From the NCBI GenBank assembly GCA_964549765.1, contig CAZJWR010000024.1, positions 1-49,240 of the forward strand: DNA of 49,240 nt. The letters run 5' to 3'. Made by a program: the position numbers and the translations under genes. Below the pieces are notes generated by a model. It had not been told where the DNA came from. It searched no databases and saw only the letters and a program-made list of their open reading frames with translations. Positions within the stretch are counted from its first letter, which is position 1. Each line of letters begins with the position of its first letter. Origin of the DNA: CAZJWR01 sp964549765. GTDB lineage: Bacteria; Zixibacteria; MSB-5A5; GN15; JAAZOE01. Of this stretch, positions 16,574-26,900 are shown piece after piece.

Positions 16574-19500
16574 CGGAATAGCAACCTATATTTGAGATCC
16601 AGCGAGGAGCTGCCGGCCCGATCGGTCTGCCCCTCGAGAAAAAACCGCCGGGATAGCTGGTATCCTACCTGGATGCTCTCCTCATTCAAATGACCGACGG
16701 TTGTGGAATAAGTCAGTTTGATCCTTTTCGACAGCATTTTGGAGGCAGTTATCTGCGGCCCATTATCCCCCCGAAGATTGAACAGGTTGCCTTGGACCGA
16801 GACCTGGTCCAGACCCAGAAGCGATCCGATTTTACCGGACACATACCCGGTCACCTGATTGCTGGTCAATGCTTCCGCCCGCCGAGTGAGGACCCCCTGC
16901 ACCCCTCCCTCCTCGGATCCGTTTTTGCCCGCCAGCTGTTCGCGCGTCGCGCCCAGAGTCAGCAACGAGACGATATCGGCTTTATCCAGAACAGGATCCG
17001 ATGTCAGATCGATGAGAAGATCATCAAGCGGCCCCTGGGCCGCGATGGTGATGGTATATGCAGTCGAGGATAACGCCTGATAGGTCGTGACCGTCGTCGC
17101 CGCTTGAAAATCGATCTCCGGATTGAAATGGTTCGGATCGACGAAATACGCCGATCCGGTCGATATCTTGAACTTGCGGTCCAGATACAGCAGGTATCCC
17201 TCTTCAACGGTGATCTGTCCGGACAAATTCGGCTGGGGAGCGCTGCCGATCACGGCCAGTTCGCTGTGGAGGCGAAGCTTGGCGAGATTATTATCCACCC
17301 AGAGGTTCTGGCTCTCCCGAACGCGCACATTCAGGCGCGTCTTTTGCAGCAGCGGCGGATATTCCGTCGAAATCTGCTCGACCGACTGCGCCCACGGAAG
17401 GATGGATTGAAACGGGAAGTTCATCGTCAAACGCGAATCTCCCAGTTGTACGTCGCCGTCCAGCAGATAGTAATCGTTCTGCCTGGCGTATGTTAGCCGG
17501 GCCCTTTCGACCGCGAGGATAAATTCCTTCGGTTGCGAAACCTTGACGCTGTCGGCGGACAGCTTCAGGTTGACATCGGTGATTTCGCCGGCATCCTGGG
17601 TCAGCGTCCCCGATATCGTCACCGGGCCGCCGCCGAAACGGGCATAAACGGTGTCGATGGTTACCAGATTCTTATCAAAGGAAATCTTTATGACCCCGCC
17701 CGTAACCGGCGTTGAAATCATCGACGGCAGGACGACAAGATCGCTGATATCGACGTTTCCGAACAGGCGAAAGTCCTCGGGCGTGCCTCGAATGTCTATC
17801 CGGCAGGCCAGGGTTCCCGACAGGGAATCCACATCGGGGACAAAAGGCTCCAGCAAACCCAGTTCCAGTCGATCGATTCTGGCCGTCAGATCAATCGAAT
17901 CGGCGGCGAATTCTCCGGTAAGCGCGACCGTTCCCAGACGTTTGAGGACAATATCGACGTTGGCCGCAAATCGTTTCAACTGCCGGGCAGTGACGTCACC
18001 GTGCATGGTGAACGGCTCCCGCAGCAGAATCCCCGAGGCGGAGTTGATCGTCAATGTCGAATCCTCAAGCGAGCCCCGCAGTGTGACATTATAAACGGAA
18101 TCGATGCCCTCCGCCGTGATCACCGTGAATCTGTCGAGCGTCACGGCGCCGATCACATGAGGTTCCTCCACGGTTCCGTTCCAGGTCATCCGCATCCCCG
18201 CGCGTCCCCTCATGGATGCCGTTTCGGCCAGAAACGGATCAAATGCCGTCAGGTCGATACTGTCGGCCTGGATTTGCCCTCTGGTCTTGCTTGTTCGCGT
18301 GATGACCGGGGCACCGGTCGAATCGCGGCTGAGATTTATCGAACCATGAGCCGTCATGTGACGTCCGGGACCATAAGATGCGAATCTATTTACGAGCACG
18401 ACACCGGTATCGATACTCACATCCGCTGTCAGTGAATCGAGAGTGTATCCATCATAGTGTGGTTTGGTCGCGACCACATCCAACGAGCCTTCCGGTGCGG
18501 TCGTGGTTCCGGACAGGTCGGCGCGGAAACTGAGCATGCCGCCAACATTGAGGCTATCGGAAAACATCGCCGTCATCCGACCGATATCGATGCCCTCCCC
18601 AACCGCCTTGATCCGCATCGAGGACGTGTCCGACAGATCGAAGGTCGCATGCAGCGAACCGAAGGTCGGTCTTATGGCTCGCGATGTCGAATCAGCCTGC
18701 CGGGTAGTGTCCTCCGTTGACATATGCGAAAGATCGAACATAGCCAGAGCCGCACTTCCCGCCATCTGATCTATATTGAAGCGGCCGTCGGCTTTCATAT
18801 AATCCGAATCCCGAAAGGCCCACGCGCTATCGACGAAAATGTCCCGGCCGGCAACATGCGCCGCGACGCCAGCCGAATCGACGGCATATTCCCGGTATCG
18901 AGCGCGAGTGACAGCGACTGACGCGTCACCGATCAGGCTATCCAGGGCGCCGCTGATCTTTCCGCGATAGGAAAATCCTCCCGCGACCGAATCGATATGG
19001 AACGGCGGATGCTGGGGATCGATGGCCTGTATATCACCTTCGAAACTCAGCTTATTGATCGTGAGCATGCTGTCCTTATATGTGAGCGATCCCGTTAATG
19101 AATCCACGGGAAAATTCTCGAATCGAAGATTGGTCGCATCGACGTCAGCATCCAGAGATGGATTTTCTATCGTACCATCAAACCCGCCGGAAGCGGAAAC
19201 GCTTCCGCTGAGTTCATGAAAGTCGAAAAACTCCGCCAACGGTTCAAGCCGATGAATATCGACAGTATAGCTGCCGTCGATCCTGCCGTCGTAATATTTC
19301 CCATTCGCGGTAATGGTAAAATCATCCTGCTCGATTCGAATCCGGCCCGATCCGCCGGACAATGCAATCGTTGTCGAAAAATCGGGGAACGGCTGGGATC
19401 TATACGTGGCCCGCGTCGCCCGTAGGGCGGCGTCGACGTTCCATCCGGCAAAATCACCGCCCCTCCCCACAATCGACATCGTTCCCTGCAACTGTCCGGT

Positions 19501-20655
19501 ATAAGGCGACGGCTCATGATAGAGATACTTCCAGAGGGAGGAGATATCGATGTCGTTAAGCGCCAGTTCGGCCTGCGCCCGCGGGATAGTATCGAGGATC
19601 ACCTCCGCCGTTCCGTACACCGTTCCTCCGAATCCATTGAGATACAGAGAATCGACCCGGATCGAATCGGCATGCCATTGCATCGCCACAACGCCACGGT
19701 TCAAACGGGCGCCGGAAACATCGGTTTTTGGAATATCCAGCGTTGCCGACACCTCCAGCGCTTCGGCGGAACCCGAGATATCGGCCCGCAAAGAAAAATC
19801 GTCGTGGAGATTTACGTCGGGAAGATCGAACCTGCGGCTTATCCGGCGCAGCAGTGAATCCGGTCGGCCGGCCAATTCGAGATGCCCGGATACGACCCCG
19901 GTACTATCGAGGGGCACTTCTCCCGAGGCCTCCAGCCGCATACGCTCGGCCTGCGCGCGCATGGAATCGATATGGATGACGGCATCGGTATAAGATCCAT
20001 CCGCAGTAAATTCCGCGGCCAGGACAGAAATGCTGTCGTAAACGGCGTCGATCGGCCCCAGGGAAAGCCTGAAGGTATGGCCGCCCGCGCTGTCGAGCAT
20101 CAATTCAAAACGACCGTCATGGATATCGACCACCGCAGGAAGAGATGCATCATCGTAGGTGGCGGAGAGATATCCGAGACGCACCGATCCCAGCGACACC
20201 GTGAACGACGAGGACGATGTATCATTCGATGATGTCGTCGTGTCGTTCAGAATGGCAAGATTATATTCGCCCCTCGCATCACGGCGAAGATTCACGTCGA
20301 GCGAATCGATGGTTATATCTGTGATCGTCAGTTCTTTATGAAGCAGCGGCCAGATGTTGTAATTGACGCGCAAATCATGCACCGTCAGTATAGCCGCTCC
20401 GCTGTCGGATGGGGCGCCGGAGATACGGATATCTTTCAGGACCAGCCGCGATGTAATGTTGGTCTCGAGACTTCCGATGATAACCGGTTGTCCCAGAGAC
20501 GCCGACAGCCGATCTTCAAGGATACCTTTCAGTATTTTCTCGCCGGGAGACAGCGAAAAAAATACTAGCGCCAGGGCGGTCAAGCCGACCAGCGCCGCGA
20601 CAACGATCACGAACCATCGTATCGTTTTTTTCACTATGGAGCGGGCATGACTCAT
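16570..20655 (-). CDS. tamB: TamB-like AsmA-superfamily inner-membrane protein
   Basis: 1361 aa. One N-terminal membrane anchor (about residues 12-34) is followed by a long, repetitive beta-rich periplasmic body of the AsmA/TamB bridge type. The C-terminal domain (DUF490) includes LSGQITVEEGYLLYLDRKFKISTGSAYFVD split over several strands, then DKADIVSLLTLGATREQL. Such proteins span the periplasm as a hydrophobic groove, thought to carry phospholipids, and dock with TamA. The gene precedes tamA and overlaps it by four bases. At 1361 aa it is near the usual 1250-1500 range. Codon use matches its neighbours. Confidence 0.9.
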   Translation of the reverse strand: MSHARSIVKKTIRWFVIVVAALVGLTALALVFFSLSPGEKILKGILEDRLSASLGQPVIIGSLETNITSRLVLKDIRISGAPSDSGAAILTVHDLRVNYNIWPLLHKELTITDITIDSLDVNLRRDARGEYNLAILNDTTTSSNDTSSSSFTVSLGSVRLGYLSATYDDASLPAVVDIHDGRFELMLDSAGGHTFRLSLGPIDAVYDSISVLAAEFTADGSYTDAVIHIDSMRAQAERMRLEASGEVPLDSTGVVSGHLELAGRPDSLLRRISRRFDLPDVNLHDDFSLRADISGSAEALEVSATLDIPKTDVSGARLNRGVVAMQWHADSIRVDSLYLNGFGGTVYGTAEVILDTIPRAQAELALNDIDISSLWKYLYHEPSPYTGQLQGTMSIVGRGGDFAGWNVDAALRATRATYRSQPFPDFSTTIALSGGSGRIRIEQDDFTITANGKYYDGRIDGSYTVDIHRLEPLAEFFDFHELSGSVSASGGFDGTIENPSLDADVDATNLRFENFPVDSLTGSLTYKDSMLTINKLSFEGDIQAIDPQHPPFHIDSVAGGFSYRGKISGALDSLIGDASVAVTRARYREYAVDSAGVAAHVAGRDIFVDSAWAFRDSDYMKADGRFNIDQMAGSAALAMFDLSHMSTEDTTRQADSTSRAIRPTFGSLHATFDLSDTSSMRIKAVGEGIDIGRMTAMFSDSLNVGGMLSFRADLSGTTTAPEGSLDVVATKPHYDGYTLDSLTADVSIDTGVVLVNRFASYGPGRHMTAHGSINLSRDSTGAPVITRTSKTRGQIQADSIDLTAFDPFLAETASMRGRAGMRMTWNGTVEEPHVIGAVTLDRFTVITAEGIDSVYNVTLRGSLEDSTLTINSASGILLREPFTMHGDVTARQLKRFAANVDIVLKRLGTVALTGEFAADSIDLTARIDRLELGLLEPFVPDVDSLSGTLACRIDIRGTPEDFRLFGNVDISDLVVLPSMISTPVTGGVIKISFDKNLVTIDTVYARFGGGPVTISGTLTQDAGEITDVNLKLSADSVKVSQPKEFILAVERARLTYARQNDYYLLDGDVQLGDSRLTMNFPFQSILPWAQSVEQISTEYPPLLQKTRLNVRVRESQNLWVDNNLAKLRLHSELAVIGSAPQPNLSGQITVEEGYLLYLDRKFKISTGSAYFVDPNHFNPEIDFQAATTVTTYQALSSTAYTITIAAQGPLDDLLIDLTSDPVLDKADIVSLLTLGATREQLAGKNGSEEGGVQGVLTRRAEALTSNQVTGYVSGKIGSLLGLDQVSVQGNLFNLRGDNGPQITASKMLSKRIKLTYSTTVGHLNEESIQVGYQLSRRFFLEGQTDRAGSSSLDLKYRLLFR

Positions 20656-20725
20656 ATCTTTAGAGGTTATACGGACAAACCGCCTGCCGCCTCAAGACCA
20701 CTTCCAAAATTGTGCGCGGCGCGGG

Positions 20726-21808
20726 TTATACCCATCCTTTGCGCTTGAAATACACGAACAACCCGACGCCGACGGCGAGCGCGACAATCCAGAAACCGAT
20801 GTACCCGTAGGCAAAGCCCAGTTCCGGCATATTGAAATGCCCGGCGCCGGTGTCGAAATTCATGCCGTAAACCCCGGCCAGAAAACTCAACGGAATGAAT
20901 ATCGTTGCGATCACCGTCAGCATCTTCATGACCTCGTTCATCTTGTTGCTGACGCTCGACAGGTACATGTCGATCAATCCGGAAACCATATCGCGGAACG
21001 TCTCGACCGTGTCGATAACCTGGATGATGTGCTCATAGAGGTCGCGGATATACGGGTCGGTGTAATCGTGGATCAGTTTCGATTCGCTTCGCGACAGCGC
21101 GCCGACGACCTCGCGCAGCGGCCAGATTCGTTTGCGCATCAGGATCAGCTCGCGCTTCATGTCATGGATCGTTTCCAGATTATGGGGGCTGGGCTGGTTG
21201 ATCAGCACGTCCTCCATCGACTCGATCCCCTCCCCCAGATGCTCCAGGACGGTGAAATAATTGTCGACCACGGCATCGATCAGAGCATAGGCGAGATAAT
21301 CCGGTCCCAGCATGCGAGTGCGCGGAATCGTCTTGCGAATCCGTTCACGCACGGGATCGAAAACATCGCCCTCCTTTTCCTGAAAGGAAATGACAAAATT
21401 ATCGCCGAAAATGATACTGACCTGTTCCGATGAAAAGTAATCTTTGTCTTTCTCGATGTAGATCATTTTCAGGGTGATATAAAAGTAATCGTCGTTCTCC
21501 TCCAGTTTGGGCCGCTGCCCGGTGTTGAGAATATCCTCCTGGACCAGCGGATGAAGACCGAAATGACGGCCGATTTTTTCCACGATGGACACATCATGAA
21601 TGCCGGAAATATTGATCCAGGTAACCGTCGGTGTGTCCTTGAAAGGGAAACAATCCTCGATGTGAGCGACTTCCTTTTCCTGAAGATTGTCTGCGTCGTA
21701 ATCCATGACGGTGATCTTGATTTCCTCCGCACGCTTCTCGCCGATAAATGTCAGCGAGCCGGGAGCCAGGCCGATCTTTTTAGACATCCGTTTGATCAAG
21801 CGCGTCAT
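20726..21808 (-). CDS. corA: Magnesium/cobalt transporter CorA
   Basis: 360 aa. A soluble N-terminal funnel (about 1-290) precedes two C-terminal helices. The signature GMN is present as FLAGVYGMNFD, followed by MPEL in the loop and a basic end YFKRKGWV, all standard for CorA. It forms a pentameric channel for Mg2+ gated by intracellular Mg2+. Its start overlaps the stop of the upstream antiporter gene by four bases (ATGA), so the two proteins are translationally coupled. Such pairing suggests coordinated pH, monovalent and divalent cation control. A Zn2+ transporter (ZntB-like) is possible but less likely. Confidence 0.95.
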   Translation of the reverse strand: MTRLIKRMSKKIGLAPGSLTFIGEKRAEEIKITVMDYDADNLQEKEVAHIEDCFPFKDTPTVTWINISGIHDVSIVEKIGRHFGLHPLVQEDILNTGQRPKLEENDDYFYITLKMIYIEKDKDYFSSEQVSIIFGDNFVISFQEKEGDVFDPVRERIRKTIPRTRMLGPDYLAYALIDAVVDNYFTVLEHLGEGIESMEDVLINQPSPHNLETIHDMKRELILMRKRIWPLREVVGALSRSESKLIHDYTDPYIRDLYEHIIQVIDTVETFRDMVSGLIDMYLSSVSNKMNEVMKMLTVIATIFIPLSFLAGVYGMNFDTGAGHFNMPELGFAYGYIGFWIVALAVGVGLFVYFKRKGWV

Positions 21809-23673
21809 GACGAACCTCCCTTGTTTTCATCGTGATTTTTATGGTGACGGGCCTTTTCCGCGGGCGTCTCATCGCCGGCGTCGGGATCATCGACGATACT
21901 GATGAGGACATCGCCCGTTTTCGGGTCAGGCGGGCCATCGGCGCTGCATACGTGAAGTTTCTTGGCCTCGGTGATGATGAACATCGGAATCGCCGAATCG
22001 CCGTATCGTTCCCGGAATTGCTCGTAGGTGTATTCCTCGGACAGATGCGATTTCTTGACCCCGGCCCCCGCCCGGAAACGGCCGGTGAGTGAGGCATACG
22101 TGGCGGCCTCGTCGAACAGGTATCGTCCGCGCAGATGCTGCGGGACAAACGCCCGCCTCTCGGCGCTGCTCTTTTTCACCGGGGACAATTGATAGACCTC
22201 GGATCGTCCGAAGATATCGACAAAATGCAGGGCGCTCAAGGCGTTCACCTCGTCGTTGGGCGTCATCGCCAGGATACGCCCGATGCCGTCAAGATGAATG
22301 TCGTGCATCAAATTTTCCGAAAGGATGTCGGCATAATATGCCGTCAGACCTTCTGTCCGGGCCGCCGTTATGTTGCCCCAGTTGGTATCGACCAGGACAA
22401 CCGGGAATCCCTGCTCTCGGAGCAGCGCCGCGATCGACCGCACCCACGGCGGGGCCCCGGCGAAGAGAACCCCCTGGGGGTCCGGCGTGGACAGCTTCAA
22501 ATAGCGGGCCAGAAACGGCGCGGTGAGGCCGTACAGCGCCACCGTCCCGATGATGACCTGAAAGGTCAAAGGGACGAGACATTCACAATTGTGGAGACCG
22601 AGATCGGACAATTCGATGGCAAAGACCGACGCCACCGCTGCCGCCACGATCCCCCGCGGCGCCATCCAGGCCACAAAAAGCCGTTCTTTCCAGTTCAGCG
22701 ATGAGCCGCGCGTCGACAGAGCCACCGCCACCGGCCGCACGATGACGATCAGGAAGGCTACGAAAAGCCAGTTGACGGCGTCGAACAGGGCCAACTGCTC
22801 GCCGGTCAACCGAGCCGCCAGGATGACAAACAGGCTTGATATAAGAAGCACCCGCAGATTCTCTTTGAATTCGACGATATGGTGAATGGATACATAGCGC
22901 TGATTGGCCAGGATGATGCCCATCACCGTTACCGCCACGAGACCGGATTCCCCCTGGATGGCGTTGGACCCCACGTAGGCGGTGATAACCACCATCAACG
23001 AAACCGGATTCTGAAGAAAATCGGGTATCAGGTATCGCTTCAGCAGCAGGATGATGGCCACCGCACCCACGATGCCGAATATCACGCCGAAAAAGACCGC
23101 CTGAAACACTCCCGATACAACCTGCCACGTCCCCTCGCCCATGCCGCGCGAAATCATCGCCTCAAACACCAATACTGCCAGCACCGCCCCAACCGGATCG
23201 TTGACGATTCCCTCCCACTTGACGATGGCCCCGACGTTGCCGGACGGCCGAATATGCCGCAGGAGTGGGATGATCACCGTCGGACCGGAAACAACCAGAA
23301 TCGCGCCAAGAAGAACGGCCGGCGCCCAATCCACACCGGCGATGACATGCGCGCCAAGAGCCGCCAGCACCCAGGTGACCAATATGCCGATGGTGATGAG
23401 ATTGCGGACGGTGCGGCCGATCTGGCGCAATTCGTCCAGCCGGAGACTCAGCCCTCCCTCGAAAAGAATAATGGCCACCGATACCGACACCAGCGGAAAG
23501 AGCAGATTGCCGAACAACTCATCCGGATGCAAAATTCCCAGCGCCGGCCCGGCCAGCATACCGAACACGAGCAACAGGAGAATCGACGGCAGATGAATCC
23601 GCCACGCCAGCCATTGGGCGAGTATGCCCAGCACGATAATGCTGGCCAGTCCGAATAACATCTGCTCGCTCAT
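21805..23673 (-). CDS. CPA1-type Na+(K+)/H+ antiporter with C-terminal TrkA-N domain
   Basis: 622 aa. About 12 helices fill residues 1-400, including VSGPTVIIPLLRHIRP and the catalytic pair in EGIVNDPVGAVLAVLVFE (Asn-Asp), as in NhaP/CPA1 carriers. A Rossmann-type TrkA-N domain follows (about 405-500: VLFAGAPPWVRSIAALLRE ... ALHFVDIF), then a variable tail. The nucleotide-binding domain suggests gating by NAD(H), ATP or a similar ligand. GAGG lies before the ATG. It is the first gene of the ion/envelope cluster and overlaps corA. Na+ versus K+ specificity cannot be decided from sequence. Confidence 0.9.
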   Translation of the reverse strand: MSEQMLFGLASIIVLGILAQWLAWRIHLPSILLLLVFGMLAGPALGILHPDELFGNLLFPLVSVSVAIILFEGGLSLRLDELRQIGRTVRNLITIGILVTWVLAALGAHVIAGVDWAPAVLLGAILVVSGPTVIIPLLRHIRPSGNVGAIVKWEGIVNDPVGAVLAVLVFEAMISRGMGEGTWQVVSGVFQAVFFGVIFGIVGAVAIILLLKRYLIPDFLQNPVSLMVVITAYVGSNAIQGESGLVAVTVMGIILANQRYVSIHHIVEFKENLRVLLISSLFVILAARLTGEQLALFDAVNWLFVAFLIVIVRPVAVALSTRGSSLNWKERLFVAWMAPRGIVAAAVASVFAIELSDLGLHNCECLVPLTFQVIIGTVALYGLTAPFLARYLKLSTPDPQGVLFAGAPPWVRSIAALLREQGFPVVLVDTNWGNITAARTEGLTAYYADILSENLMHDIHLDGIGRILAMTPNDEVNALSALHFVDIFGRSEVYQLSPVKKSSAERRAFVPQHLRGRYLFDEAATYASLTGRFRAGAGVKKSHLSEEYTYEQFRERYGDSAIPMFIITEAKKLHVCSADGPPDPKTGDVLISIVDDPDAGDETPAEKARHHKNHDENKGGSS

Positions 23674-23737
23674 GCAATTTCCTCGTATGCTGCAGTTGTG
23701 CCTTGGTCGCAGGCAAATCGATCACCCTCGCACCGCA

Positions 23738-23766
23738 ATGGTAACGATTTCAATACGGTGAGTCAA
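23738..23766 (-). promoter_or_regulatory. Candidate promoter for the antiporter-corA-tamBA cluster
   Basis: On the minus strand, TTGACT (23761-23766) and TACCAT (23738-23743) are separated by 17 bp, with the antiporter ATG at 23673. The -35 matches the consensus at five of six bases and the -10 at four of six. It is the only good candidate in the 236-bp gap and could drive the long cluster as far as 8213. Confidence 0.4.
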
Positions 23767-23831
23767 CCGGGGGATTGAGTGCGGAACGACGCGGATAAGG
23801 CCGCCACTTCATGTTATTTCTCATAGAAAAA

Positions 23832-23861
23832 ACCCGGCGGCGCATCACGGCGCCACCGGGT
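23832..23861 (-). terminator. Strong rho-independent terminator after the subtilase gene
   Basis: ACCCGG-C-GGCGC (23832-23843) pairs with GCGCC-A-CCGGGT (23850-23861) with a single mismatch and a 6-nt loop. In the minus direction it is followed by a run of five or six T. It closes the transcript of the subtilase ending at 23910. The plus-strand side is also pyrimidine-rich, so it may work both ways. Confidence 0.8.
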
Positions 23862-23909
23862 CTTCCTCCTTTTTCCACTCACGTGGGGTCTCCCCCTTGG
23901 ACCAAACGG

Positions 23910-26900
23910 TTATTTCATCAAAAGCATCCGTTTGGTCTTGACGAAATCATCGGTCGTCAGACGATAGAGATAGATGCCGCTGGCGACGCCGGAAGCGTCC
24001 CAGTCATACGAATACCAGCCGGCCGAAAAATGCCCGTCGGCCAGGGTTACCACCCGCTGCCCGAGGATATTGAATATATCGAGACGGACATACGATTCCT
24101 TCGGCAGCGCGAACTCGATGGTCGTCATCGGATTGAACGGATTGGGCCGGTTGGACAGACTGAATTCCATCGGCGTCCGGGACGGGCGTCCCAAACTATA
24201 CACCGGGCCGCTCTCGCAGGCGCGCGTGACGACATTGGCGGCAGGATCGTAGGTGTAAGTCGCATGAGTCACATCGGTGATCTCAAAACACCACTCCGTC
24301 GCCGGCTTTTTGAACGGAGCGGTCTCAAAATAAACCGTCCCATCGGCCAGCGTGACGCCGCTGAGATTGCCCGAATTCGGACCATCATAGGATACGTAGA
24401 CCGTCGCATCGGACAGCGGTGCGTTATCCTGATCGACAATCGTGACCGTGCAGGTGCCCTTGGTATTGGGTCCGGCCCGGACGTGGCCGACCACCATGTT
24501 GCCTACGTGCGAGAAGGTCTGTCCCGGTTCGTTGACGGTTATATACCCAACCTTGGTCTGCGTATCTGAACCGTAGGCATTCGTGGCCGTCAACGAGACG
24601 GTGTACGTTCCCGCATTCGGATAGGTATAACTCGGGTTCTGGGCCGTCGATGTTCCCACACCGTCGCCGAAATCCCAGCTCCAAGACGTCGGATTGCCCG
24701 TCGACAGATCGGTGAATTGCACCGCCAGTGGTACGAAGCCGGATGTCGGCGTTCCGACAAAATCGGCTACCGGTGGCCCAGGCTGACTGCTGAATTCGAT
24801 ATACATCTCGTCGATATAAACCGGATCCAGCGACTCATTGCCCCAGCTGCGGTCGGTATCCAAAACGCGAATATATACCGTCCCGGTCAGACCTGCAGGC
24901 AGCGAGGCCGAGTATACCTGATCGGTGGCATTTGCGACAGTCACCATATTGGTAAAAGTCACGTTGTCGGGCGAATACGAGAAGACGAAATTGTCCCCGT
25001 CGGTGTTGTTCGGACGAGAGGCCTCGACATAGAATGTCATGGCGGAACCGCCGCCGCCGACGTCGATCGCCCATCTATGTTCAAGATAGCTGTACCGTTT
25101 CTTGGGATGGCCAGTGTAGAGCGCCTCGGTGATCGTCTCATAAACGTCATCGCTCGCCAGAGTATTGGCAAAACTGCCCGATACTGTCCCAATTACCGGA
25201 ATGTCCGTCTGCGCGTAGGCCCGATCCGGACCGCAGGGATCGGCGCAAACATAGTCTACCTTGGTCGTCGCATCGGAACCGCAGCCGTTGGCGACCGTCA
25301 GCGTCACCGTATAGCAGCCGACGCTCGCGTAGGAATGACTCGGGTTTTGTGCCGTGGAACTGCCCCCGTCGCCGAAATTCCAGTCCCAACTGGTCGGATT
25401 GCCGGTGGATAAATCGCTGAAATCCACCGTCAACGGCGCGCAGCCGGTCGTAGGCGAACCGCTGAAATCGGCCACCGGAGAGACACACGGACTCACGGTG
25501 ATGTAGTCGATCTTTTGCGCTATATCGGAGCCGCAGGCGTTCGTCGCCGTCAGCGTTACCGTCCAAGTGCCGACGTTATAGGTGTGCGATGGATTCTGTG
25601 CAGACGAACTGCCGCCGTCGCCAAAATCCCACGACCAGCCGGTCGCGCCGGTCGATAGGTTAGTGAAATTCACTGTCAACGGCTCGGTTCCCGAGGTCGG
25701 ACTACCCGAGAAATCGGCGGTCGGGCCGCCGTTAACTGTGATATACCCGGTCTTGGTCTGGGTATCATTGCACCCCTGGCTGCTGCTCGATGCCGTCAGC
25801 GAAACCGTGTATGTTCCCGGGTTGGCGTATTGATGGCTCGGGTTTTGCACGTTCGACGTACCGCCGTCGCCGAACGTCCACGACCAGCCGTCGATACCGG
25901 TCCCGGTCGACAGATCGGTAAAAGTCACTGTCAACGGAGCGCAGCCCGAGCTCGGACCGCCCGAAAAATCGGCCGCCACGTCGCAGCCACCACCGGCCGC
26001 ATCGAGACAGCGCCGGGCGTCTACGATGCCCGGACCGACATTCTTGGTCATGTTGTACGGCTTCATGTTGGCCGGATTGGTTATGATATCATACTTCTCC
26101 TGGCGGGTCAGGGCCGGATTGTACGATTCCAATAAGCCCACCACCGCCGTCACGTGCGGGCAGGACATCGACGTCCCGTCCATGAGGGCGATATAGTCAT
26201 TGGCCGGATCGCTGGGGTTGTGATACGTGCTCAATATCTGTACCCCGGGAGCCGCCACATCCACCCAACTGCCGTAATTGGAGAAGCTGGCCGGGTTGCC
26301 GCTCTGGTCGGTGGCGCCCACGTCGATGCAGTCACCCCGGCTGGCCAGATAATCCTGCGACGAGGAATTATCGTTGCCGGCCGCCACCACCAATTGCACG
26401 TCGCGAGCCTTGACAGCGTTCACCGCCGCCGCGATCAGGCTTGACGATCCCCAGGAACAGTTCACGGCCGTGATGTTGTACCCTTTATCCACCATGGTCG
26501 CGACATAGTACAATGCCTCAGAAACGTAGTCCATGCCGACGTAGCCGCCCAACGGACTGCTCCACCCGACCCGCAGGCACATAATCTTGACACCGTTGGC
26601 CGGAACACCGGTCGTGCCGTCGTTCCACCCCCCGGCAATACCGGCTACGCCCCAGGTCGCGTCGTTGTTCGTAATGGCCGCGATCGTCCCCGACACATGC
26701 GTCCCGTGACCCATCCCATCCATGGGGTCGTTATCCGGCGTACTGCAATCGGCATCGTTGCACTGAGACGCACTGGCGACGAAGTCCCAGCCAATAACGT
26801 CGTCAACATAGCCATTGTTGTCGTCGTCGATGCCGTTGCCCGGAATCTCGCCGTCGTTCACCCAAATATTGCCGTTGGTCGAATTGTCGTTCGGACCCGG

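Noticed and set aside
24540..26000. Repeated DNA segments resembling a tandem repeat array
   Set aside because: Explained by the homologous PKD domains of the subtilase, not by a CRISPR or satellite repeat.
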